A stretch of DNA of 64,000 nucleotides, from assembly GCF_958979055.1 (NCBI RefSeq), contig NC_084886.1, positions 5,165,001 through 5,229,000 on the forward strand, given 5' to 3'. Both the position numbers and the translations under genes were made by a program. This document shows, piece by piece, positions 1 through 9,521 of the stretch. Numbering within the stretch: the stretch's first letter is position 1; each line of letters starts with the position of its first letter. The notes under the pieces are model-generated. The model was given only the letters and a program-made list of their open reading frames with translations, made no database searches and had not been told where the DNA came from. Source of the stretch: Alnus glutinosa. Its lineage: Eukaryota > Streptophyta > Magnoliopsida > Fagales > Betulaceae.

Positions 1-1677
1 TTGCAAGCGGTATGGGTGTAAAACTCAGCAGTGATAGTGTAATTAGCAGAGGAACTACCATTAGCAACATACAAAAAGTAGAACAGGTGGTTGTTGTGAA
101 TGGGTACTCTTAAATCCACACATCATTTTAATATTTTCTACTCATAGTAAGAGGTTAGGAGTACAAACATTCATCCAGTAAAGCACAATTGCTCATCAGA
201 ATTATGACAGTGGAAAAGGAGTCATTTCATTCTCCACAATCATATCATATCAGACGTAGTCATTAGCAAGAAAACCAAATTTACAATTTTGCGAACATTG
301 CTGGAAATTCGAATCTAAAATGTTATTGTTCTCTTTGATTGCTTTCCCCTTGGCTAACATAACAAGAAGCAATCACCATTATCAACTATACGTAAAAACC
401 AACGAAAATTTATTGCTCAAGGATCAATGTCTAGTAACAGTAGTCCATCACGAAAGAAGTGCCTCACAGCTAGGCATCCGCATATTACACCTGGGTGGGC
501 CAGGCCAAAGCCTTGTGGAGTAATTCTGGAAGATTTATTGATAGTTTCACACCTCACCCAAAATACACGCACGCACACACATACAAGGGGGGAGAGAGAG
601 AGTGTTTCCTAGGTGGGAAAAAAATAATCCAGCCATTTATGTAATAAAGAAAAGAAAACTATGAATTCACGAACAGTTTTGAAATAGGAGACCAAAAATC
701 ATGTTTCTAACCCAACAAGCAGGACCCATTTGACCATTCCCTCTCTTGTCCTACACCACCAGCTATGATCACGATGGTATCATCAAATAGAGTATGAAAA
801 TCAAGGCCCATAAGAAAAGCAGCAAAAATTGCCTTCTTAGTAGACTACTTGAAGTTTATTTTTTAAGAGATTAAACATGCCATATCTTCAGCTAAAACCT
901 CTGGACATTTGTTTGGTCATAGAACACCAAGAAAACTAGCATGGTGACCTTATCACAATTTTCAACTCTAGCCCTATCTAATATACTTAATCTTCTTGTG
1001 CCAATAAATTCATTAATTTGACACAAGCATGATAGCAATAATCACAGTAACTTCCTACTAAGCATAGCAATGCAATCAATTATTAGATAAATACAAATAA
1101 ATATCTAAGTTCAGAATCTTAAAAACAATCGTATTTAGCCATCCATTAGAAAACATAGCAACACTACTTTGTATATATTAAGAATAAATAATCTCCTTTT
1201 TGCAAAAGATTCAACAAAAACAGCCACTGCACAAGCACCAAAGGATGAATAAGTACTAGAAAGAAAGAAAGAAAATAAGTTCACTCAAATTTAGCACGCA
1301 AAACAAAACGAGACAGACATCACTAGCATAGCAAGCCTCATATACCAGCTACCTAAAAGACCAAATCCCAAAATTATTTTCTTGCAGGTAATACTACATA
1401 TAAGAAAATAGAATATCATGATACATGAACAAGAATCCGTCAGAAACTAGCTTTACTGAACTGAATATACAATGTCAACCAGTTTCCGCAACTAACAATA
1501 ACCTACATTGTTAATCTATGTTATTGATAAATTCACTTCAACTGAGAAGTTTAATAAGAATTCAACTTTAAACACAAGAACAACAATGAAATTGATCCTA
1601 CTTGCTTTCAATCAAGCCAAAAGCAAATCAAGATGAAAAACTACCAGGTATATAAAAGCTTAGCATATAAAAAATAC
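1..1677. other. Left-edge non-coding stretch, probably TLP1 intron
   Basis: AT-rich sequence with no supported exon on either strand. The minus-strand twin-LOV gene is still open here: its last visible exon ends at 1678 with a GT donor. I searched the reverse strand for the expected terminal exon (the last beta strand of LOV2 and a short C-terminal tail) and did not find it. The stretch is best read as intron of that gene, with the terminal exon beyond base 1. Confidence 0.5.
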
Positions 1678-2655
1678 CTTTCCAGAAGCATTACGAACAG
1701 GTGATATGTGAAGATAATTCCAAAATGAACTCTTGTCCTTCCTGAGAAGGAAACATCAACTTATTTTCAAAAAATTTATGACTAAAGTTCAAATCTTGTA
1801 ACAAATTGCATGTATAGTTAAGTTTCAACCTGTAATTTAAGATACGTACTGTGCATGCCTGCTCAACTCGAATGCTCTCCTTCATCTGGCAAACAATAAG
1901 CAAAGAATTTAATTGAGTGTTCAGTATCCATAAAGTTAGCCACAAAATCATCAAACAAGAGTAATATAAATAAATAAAGGAGTTACCTTATATAAAGTTG
2001 AGGGATCCGTATCCACCCCACTTAAAAATCTACAATTGCGCCCCAACACTTCATGTCTAGTATAACCTACAAAAGTAAACAACTGATATAGGTAATTGCA
2101 TATATGGATTGTTGAATGTATGCGTATAACTGCATCATCTAGAGGAATTTATTGTAATGAATTGATCACGTTATATGTTTGATAAAGCTCTAAATACCTG
2201 TCAATCTTAAGAAGGCATCACTTGCATAAACTATAGGCATGTCAGGTAGGTGCTGGTCAGTTCTGCAATGACAACACATATATATTGCCGGAAACACAAA
2301 CTAAAGACATCAGAAATCTTCATAATGGACGGAATCCACCATAAAGCAAGAACATGAGAATCTGCAACAACTCACAATACAAAGCTTTGTTTGATTCTAC
2401 CAAGAGAAATAATTAAGGATGAATTGAGTAGGCCTGCCCCAGGTAAGCAGCATCTCTTTTCACACACCAATCTGCCTGTTAACTGGCTATAGCGGGTTAG
2501 CACAGAGGAGATGTTCTCAATGGCATTTGCAGCTCTTTGCTTCTCTAGATCACTTGCCTCACATGGCTCTTCAATATCTAATCCTGTATGTTTCAAAGTA
2601 AATCAGAACACAACTAAACCAGAAGTTACTCAACTTTTTTTCTTTTTCTTTTTCT

Positions 2656-2686
<31 letters not shown>

Positions 2687-3964
2687 GGGCATGGAGAAGG
2701 AGAAACTGAAATCAAAATAAAAAAGAAATGTGAACAAACATACATAGTACACATGAAAGAGAAATCTAGAAATGATGAGTTATAAATAAAGTGTGTAAAT
2801 TCATCCACATAATCAATAGTCAATGATTATAAATGAACAATCAAGCCAGGGTAACAACCGTATATATGCAGGCAAACAGTCAAGATGATAAGATAAAATC
2901 ATAATGCTTGGTAAGAAAAAGAGAGCTCGCTACACATTCAAAAATTAAGCACCACACCAAGACATCGCCAATTAAGAACTTAACCAAGTGCACACTAATA
3001 AAGCAATAAAGAAACTACATGAAAAGGCACATTATGGAATAGAAGATAGGGCAGCAAACTGCATGAGCTCCATTCATCTAAAATAATTGGTAGGGAAAAA
3101 AAGGCCTGACAGAACCAAACACAACCCAAGATCGAACAAATTCGCAATTAAAACAAGCACAAGCTGGCAAAACCAACCTGCAACTATATACTAAAACAAG
3201 TATAGAGAAGTTGCAATAGAAAGCGGAGGGAATGGAAGGAAGATTAAAAACACTGCAGCTATTTTGCACATTAATTAAACTAAAACCAGCAACCAGAGTG
3301 AACATTAATACACTATCACAAGCACAATATAATTCCATTAACCAAGTAAAGCTCATCTTAATTATCAATTAAATCACAAATAAATAAACAAACCTCTACT
3401 ATCAGAATCCAAGACCGACTCCAAATCCAAAATACGACCCAACTCCACCAACGAATCCGAGCACACTTCCCTCCTACACGACCCAAACACGATGTCACCT
3501 CGCATCCTAGACCCATCCTCACACAAATTCACCCCATTTCTTCCAACCTCACTACTCGACCTCCTCGGCTTCGGCGAAATCGGCACGTGAACTCCCACGA
3601 AATGAGTCACCCTGCCATCATCCTTGCTAAAAACTGGGCTCATATGAAATAGCATCCAAAAGGGTGTCCCGTCCTTACGATAGTTCAACAAATTGATCTG
3701 TATCGGCCTCTCCTCCCGAATCGCCTCCCGAATCTCCATAACCGACCTTCGGTTGGTCCTGGGGCCCTGGAATACCCTGCCATTCTTGCCGATCACCTCC
3801 TCTTTCGAGTACCCCGACATTTTTAGGAACCCGCTGCTCGCGAACACGATGGGGTGGCCCGAGATACTGGGGTCAGTTATTGTGAAACTCTCAGACAATT
3901 CGTCGAGTTCTTCGCGGACAAAGAGCGAGTAGCGCCGGTTCAATGACTGTTCTATGAGAGCCAT
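1678..3964 (-). CDS. TLP1: Twin-LOV protein (PAS/LOV protein, TLP1/LLP type), 3' end missing
   Basis: Small plant flavin-binding protein with two LOV domains and no kinase or F-box. Minus-strand exons, in transcript order: 3964-3394, 2583-2376, 2262-2198, 2066-1987, 1885-1830, 1741-1678. Phases agree at every junction and give 348 visible residues. LOV1 covers about residues 25-130 and LOV2 about 245-348. LOV2 has the photoactive GRNCRFLSG motif with Cys293. LOV1 has GKNGRVFQGP, with Gly62 where the Cys should be; I recall the same loss in the Arabidopsis homologue. LOV1 also ends FVGVHVPIS, where LOV domains usually have Gln that contacts the flavin. The start is the first ATG of the open frame; the frame stays open upstream to a TTG only. 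An overlapping uORF begins at 4032. The last exon, encoding the final LOV2 strand and tail, lies outside the window. The family identity is firm. Confidence 0.9.
2666..2689. repeat. T-run joined to a 24-base G-run
   Basis: About eleven T followed by 24 uninterrupted G, inside the first coding intron of the twin-LOV gene (2584-3393). The length is likely unstable and may be a sequencing estimate. Confidence 0.8.
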
Positions 3965-4032
3965 GTGGTACCTACTACCAGTTGCATGAATTCTAAAGTT
4001 CTCCTCGGTGTACCGATTGGTTCCAATCCCAT
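3952..4032 (-). promoter_or_regulatory. Overlapping upstream ORF on the twin-LOV leader
   Basis: An ATG at 4032-4030 opens a 26-codon frame ending with TAG at 3954-3952, overlapping the main start at 3964 in another frame. Both ATGs sit in the same 11-mer, GGTACCACATG (4040-4030 and 3972-3962). It affects translation only if the transcript starts upstream of 4032, which is not known. Confidence 0.5.
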
Positions 4033-5691
4033 GTGGTACCCAACCACGTGTGCTTCGAGGAAAACCCAATTAAGCAGAGGACCCAGAACTCAAAGACACC
4101 CACCAGAAAAATGGAATCAAAACGGAGAAAGAAAGAAGCAAATCACCCAGAAATCCAAGTGATTGTCACCGTAAACGCCATATATTTCTGGGTGATTCTC
4201 TCTGAGAGGCACATGAACAAGGTGAAATTCGATTTGATGAAAAGCTAAGACAGAAAATCACGTGAAGAGGTACCATCTCCTGGAAGAGTGAGCTAAAACA
4301 GTGAACTCGAACCTGGACCCGTTTCAATTAGAGACGAAAATTGGAAAATATCTGTGTGTGTGTGTGTGTGTGTGGTACTCAATGGGGGCGGCGACAGTCG
4401 AGAAATGCCCATCAATCGCTTTTCGGTTGATAATGAATGCCAGAGAAATTACGCAGCAAGAACACGGACGAGAACAACGCAGATTCTGCAAGAGTCACAC
4501 AAATTTTCAAGATTTTTATCATTCTTTTTTTCTCTTCAATTTTTTTTTTTTTTTTTTTTGGTCTTATCCTTCACAGTCCATTTTTATAATTGTTTTTTTT
4601 TTTCTCTCATTCCATGGTTTTCAGCTTCTTGTAAAACTGGGTAAAGGCCTAAATTTTAGCTCAATTATTGCGTCCAAAATTTTTATTTGTTACGAGAAAA
4701 TAATAATAAAAAAAAAATGTGTCAAACTCAACTTTTCGTTTTGTAAAAAATAAGAATATGGTAAGTATTAAATTTGTGAAAATTCGTAAAATTTTTAATT
4801 CAGTTTATTAAATTAATATGTATTTAAAATACATGTAATTTTTATCTTTATTTTTAATATATTTTTATTAGTGCAAACAAAATTTTCTCTAACTATTTAC
4901 TATTAGCGTCGCATTTTGATTTAACTGGTCCAGCTTTGAGGCTTAGAGCACATGAAAGAGTCATTCTACACATGAGTCTCTCATCCTCCCTTCATCCTCC
5001 TTTGCTAATAAAAAAATTGATTTTTATTAAAAAGTTGTCTCTGATGTGACATCAAAGACAACTTTTTCTTTAAAATCATTTTTTTTTAAAAAAAGAGGGT
5101 GATAAAAGGAGGATGAAAGACTCATCTTTAACATTTCTCCACATGAAAATAGGTCGCCCTCGAATGGGCTACTAATGACATGACTCGTGCCCAATCATGT
5201 ACACGTACACGTGGACCCCAACTTTCCTTAATTATTGATGGGCTTCAAAGCATTTAATAAGTCCCTGTTAAATTACATTTTTCACCCGGGCGTAAAGAAA
5301 GTACAGCCTGGTTTACCTATATATGGATCCACAGGAAACCAGTAGAGCGACCCCCCAATTTCTGTCGGATACAGCGCTGGTAAACTAATTCAATGGTGAG
5401 GAGGGAAACAACAAATCAAAGTACAAACAAAAATGAGAAACAAACACAGGAGACGGGAATCGACGCTGATCCTTATCCAATTCGAGTCATCCCGCGCCGT
5501 CCACTTTTATGAAAGCCGATTATTTCTGGGACAAACCCGATAAATAAAAAATTTGTAGGACCGCGCAAGGCGCGCATCGCCGCGTTCCCACGTGTCCCGT
5601 GCTGACTCACCAGCGGATAATTATCTACACTAATGACTAATATGATTAGGTGAGCCTACGTGTATTAAGGTTTTTTTTTCTTTTTTTTGAA
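4033..5691. other. Upstream region of the twin-LOV gene
   Basis: No gene seen. It holds a CACGTG G-box at 4045-4050, a GT microsatellite at about 4352-4374, T-rich tracts near 4530-4605, a foldback element (4972-5125), and a GC-richer patch at about 5540-5640 with another ACGT-core box (CCACGTGT near 5588) and a TGACTCA-like site. No TATA box or start site could be fixed, so promoter function is inferred from position only. Confidence 0.4.
4972..5125. mobile_element. Foldback MITE-like element
   Basis: The outer arms ATGAGTCTCTCATCCTCC and its reverse complement (one mismatch) lie at the two ends. A second nested palindrome, AAAAAGTTGTCT ... AGACAACTTTTT around TGATGTGACATCA, sits in the centre. 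Non-coding and AT-rich between arms. The superfamily is unknown because target duplications are not clear. Confidence 0.7.
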
Positions 5692-7040
5692 AAAATGCTA
5701 AGGGTACTTACAAACTCTTACAAAAAAAATTTACAAATTGACATGGCATGCATGTGACATTTTTATTAACTGAAAAAAATAGACATAAGATTCCACGTCC
5801 AAACTAAATCTAGGTGGACGGTCGTAGCTTCCGTTCTCGTAGCTTCCATTCTCGAAGGCCATGTACATAGCTTCCATTCCCGAAAGCCATGGACAGCATG
5901 CGATGAGAGCTTGGGAGAGATGGACGGCTGGCTAGAGGTGAGAGATCCCGAGAGAGGATGGCATGTGGGCAACCCGTGGTTGGGGTTAGGAGTTTCTGAG
6001 ATCCAACAAACCCACGCCGGTGTGCGTGGGTTTCCAACCAGAGATCCGGAAACCCATGCACACCGGCGTGGGTTTGGTTGGTCCTTTTGGAAAACCCAGA
6101 TCCAGCCGGTAAACCTAGATTCAGCGTGGGTTTTGTTTGGTTGAGAGATCCAGCTTGGAAACTGACGCCGGAACAGAATAGCGATTATTCTGCAGGCTAA
6201 TCAACAAGTAGTTTGCAAGGAAGAAAGCAATAAATTCACCCCAAAAACAGAGACAAACTCTGAATTCGATAAAATTATCAATAAACAACAACTATCGGAA
6301 AACGCCCACAAACCGGGCTAATATAGCTGAAAAGTTATCAAAAATAGCAAAATTCCGAAAAGCCTAATAAATCTCCTAAGACTTGAAATAAATACAAATA
6401 AGCATAATATGGAAATACTTTGTACCAAAGAATATCTCCAAATTAATGGAAAATACTTTGTGCCAAAGAATGACCATATTTTAGGGAAAAAAATAATAAC
6501 TATAATATTACTTGACGACAACGTAATATAAATATGGGAATTATTTAAAGATGAATCAAGAGATTTGTCGATAGTCTCTTATTTCCTTCTTGGTCTTTCT
6601 CTTGATGGATGTTGACAACTCGATAGAGAATATCTTATAAATCACAATTTGCCAAAGGTCTCTTCTTTCCTTCTTGAGTAGTTGACCATTCCCTTTCTTG
6701 CTTAAATCAAACCAATCACATCGCCACATCATAGATTAATTAATTCTATAGTTGCGTCCGATTTCCTCCTGCATCAGAAACCCAAATTCGGTGGGGGTTT
6801 TGCTTGGTTGAGAGATCTGGTCGGGGAACCCAAATCTGGCCGATTTGGCTGGTCCAAACAACCAGGCGGCGACTGGAGCTCGAGAACAGGATATGGAAGT
6901 TGACGACCGGCAACTGGAGGGGAGAACGATGATCGGAGGAGAGAAGGGCATTTTTGTGATTTAACATTTATTCCATATAGGACACCACATCAGTTTGTAA
7001 GCTTCACTTTGTAAAGGTTTATAAGTACCTATAGTATTTC
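5692..7040. mobile_element. About 1.35-kb element with degenerate terminal inverted repeats
   Basis: The left end (5692-5755, TGCTAAGGGTACTTACAAAC) and the reverse complement of the right end (6972-7040, TACTATAGGTACTTATAAAC) align over about 60 bp with gaps. The interior is much more GC-rich than the flanks. It contains three tandem variants of TAGCTTCCATTCTCG (about 5824-5885), a strong hairpin (6003-6081), and a diverged direct repeat sharing GGTTGAGAGATC at about 6137 and 6806. No transposase frame is visible, so it would be non-autonomous. Confidence 0.5.
6003..6081. repeat. Near-perfect GC-rich hairpin
   Basis: Arms 6003-6033 and 6050-6081 are reverse complements (core ACCCACGCCGGTGTGC) with about two differences and a 16-base loop. 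It lies inside the TIR element 5692-7040. Confidence 0.8.
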
Positions 7041-7289
7041 TCTTTTTTTATTAGGATCCTATTTTTTATACAATTTGTGTACAATTTTAACAATTTTTTT
7101 TTTATTTTTATTTTTTTTAAAAAAAAAGACCTTAGATATATATGACATAAGTAATGCTAGAAGTTTCTCTTGTGTCCCTAAAAAAATAAGGTGACTTTCA
7201 AAATCATTGTTGGGTTTGGTATTGATCATTATTGAATTTTGATCAGATGTTGATTTTAAAAGCCACATTATTTTTTAGATGTGTTATTC

Positions 7290-7423
7290 CTACATTACAT
7301 TATCTTACATCAATGCTACACCAAGACACATTGGGTGTGAGACCCATGTACATGGAACCCACATGCATGGGTCTCACACTCTATATGTCTTAGTGTAGGA
7401 TTGACGTAGAGTAATGTGATGTA
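7290..7423. mobile_element. Foldback MITE-like element
   Basis: The two halves (from TACATTACATTATCTTACATC on the left to GTAATGTGATGTA on the right) pair over nearly the whole 134 bp, with arms of about 60 bp around a loop near 7350-7375. It is the best-preserved small foldback of the window. Non-coding. Confidence 0.8.
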
Positions 7424-7966
7424 CAAAAATTATTCTCTCATTTTTTTTGAAAGACATAAGAAGGACTTTTAAAATTGAGATATGATACACAGCTTTTTAT
7501 CACCTTTGTTCACATGACAACTTTTACTGTTACTTTTATTATTATTTAAAAAAAAAAAAAAAAAAAATCTCTAAAACTAGACAAAGAACCGCATTGCAAC
7601 ATGAGCAATGCGACGAAGAGTTATATCTCACACGACTTATTATTTTTGTAAATAGTTGATTTAAATATGATAGAGAAAGCGAAAGAGATGTGAGATTTAA
7701 AACAGTTATTTCAGTTTTATATTAACATTCATTATTTAAGTAATTATTTAAAAAGACAAATGTATAGTCAACTGTCAATGAAAAGGACAAATTTATTAAG
7801 AGATAACACAAGTAATGCTATATACTATTATTTTATTTTTTTAGAATTGATGTAGCGTGATCCTTATAGCATTTGGTGAATGCAAAATATATATTTTTGT
7901 TTAAAAAACTACACCACGTTACCTTTATAAAGAGATCAAACAGATTATATATAAAATTACTCGAGA

Positions 7967-7968
<2 letters not shown>

Positions 7969-8038
<70 letters not shown>
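7969..8038. repeat. (AT)n microsatellite, about 70 bp
   Basis: Uninterrupted AT dinucleotides. Confidence 0.95.
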
Positions 8039-8041
<3 letters not shown>

Positions 8042-8116
8042 ATCTTTATGTATAGTTCTCTTTTGCTTATAGCCTTATATATTTGCATATTCTAAAGAAA
8101 TGAGATGAATGTAAAA

Positions 8117-8260
8117 TGAGAAATGATATGTTTATTTGCATAACTCTTACATAATTTTTTTACAATTCTAATTATTTTATTTTATGATTAATTATTAGAT
8201 TTATTTTCCTACATGTGAACTATAAATATTTAATGGTTGATTTAAAAAAAAATTATTTTT
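8117..8260. repeat. Diverged foldback-related sequence
   Basis: Resembles the element at 20692-20862 (shared pattern of an ATGATATGTTTAT-like end, TTTACAATT, and an ATTATTAGAT ... CCTACATGTGAAC segment), but one arm has decayed. Probably an old copy of that family. Confidence 0.35.
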
Positions 8261-8570
8261 AACCCTAAATCATTATCACGCTCTCATTAACTGTGGGGAG
8301 GCGAAACGAAACGACGACGGTGCATGTTTAGGCATTGCCACATTGGAGATCAAAGGGTGCGTTAAGTTGGGCTCGCTGCAAAAGCCCAACGGTCCAGTTC
8401 TGGTCGGGTTCGAAAAAACAAAACGACCCGATCGCAACCACACGGAGCCCCAAATTTACAAAATCCATGGTGTCAGAATCAGATCGAAGCAGAGAGTAGA
8501 GCTTTTCCTACGGGTGGATCTCTACCTCAGTTCACAGGCAAACGGTCTTTCCCACGTGATCTCCGACCAG

Positions 8571-9505
8571 GTAACCCTTTAAAAAACCCTATTTTCTCGT
8601 CATCGTCTACACGTATTAATTTCTGATTGAAATCAAAGGTATTTGGATCACAATCTGAAAATTGAATTTGCGTTTCCTGTTTCTCATTTCTCTCGATAAT
8701 GGTCTTGGATTTGATAACTTCAGGATGGATTGAGTGCAGGAATGTCTTGATCGTATCAATTTGGATTTCTTTCTTGGTTGAATGTTGTTTATTTGCCTAA
8801 TTACGAAAATGCGCGAGTGTGAGAGTTTTACTGGCTCTTGCTGCTTATTCCAAGCTCAAAATCTGTTGGATTAGGTGGACAATAATTTTTAATTCCTATT
8901 GTTTCTGTACGTAGTTGTTGTTTGGTTTCTTTCTCGTGGTGGCCACTAAGTAAGGGCGCTTATTAGAAACTAATGTGTCAAATTCCGGTGAATGAGGAAG
9001 TGCTGGAATTTACACGGGGAGTCTCGTGTGAGAAGATTCTTGAAGGCGAGGGAGAAGAGATTTAGGTTTGGTGTGAGAATTGGTATGTCGATGGAAATTT
9101 TTTACGTGAGGAGCTTCTTTATGGTTGTGGTTTTGCGTATAGTTGATGGTTTGCACATATTCTCGAATAATTTTTTAGAGTAATGATACATACTCCACTC
9201 CCATCTTACTGGGCTGATGTACCATCAGTCATTAAATTAGCTTTTATTAAAAAAAGAAAAAAATCCAATGGTTGATGGGCATGATCACATCAACCCAGTT
9301 AGATGGAAATGGGATGGGAGTTGAGTATTTAGAATTACTCTATTTTTTATTCTTGGGGTTAATGATTATGTACTTTATTTTGTTATATGATTGAATATGT
9401 GGTATTTACTTTGCTAGTATCTATGGAAGAGAATACACATATCCTATAACACTGGTTTGCGATTCCCACCTTGCAATTATGAAGATTAAATTTTTGATTA
9501 TGCAG
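8571..9505 (+). other. 5'-leader intron of the TRIPP-like gene
   Basis: A GTAACC donor follows GACCAG at 8570. A TTATGCAG acceptor ends at 9505, 16 bases before the start codon. A leader exon would lie at about 8450-8570. The intron contains a foldback element (9178-9340). Splice sites are read from sequence and transcript evidence is needed for the exon. Confidence 0.6.
9178..9340. mobile_element. Foldback MITE with GAGTAAT ends
   Basis: Left arm GAGTAATGATACATACTCCA runs on into CTCCCATC; the right end is its imperfect reverse complement, closing with GAATTACTC. Arms are about 45 bp. It shares the GAGTAAT terminus with the elements at 49723 and 50585. It lies in the TRIPP-like leader intron. 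Confidence 0.75.
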
Positions 9506-9521
9506 ATAAATCTTTGGGACA

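Noticed and set aside
2511-2720. Frames made of poly-Gly/poly-Phe or poly-Pro/poly-Lys across the G-run
   Set aside because: Low-complexity translation of the T/G tract, overlapping a confirmed exon on the other strand.
3374-4069. Twin-LOV open frame extended upstream to 4069
   Set aside because: The first codon of the extension is TTG, not ATG, and the extra residues match nothing in the family; ATG at 3964 is used.
8343-8582. Short plus-strand frame MEIKGCVKLG... as a gene
   Set aside because: It falls on the leader exon and donor of the TRIPP-like gene and resembles no protein.
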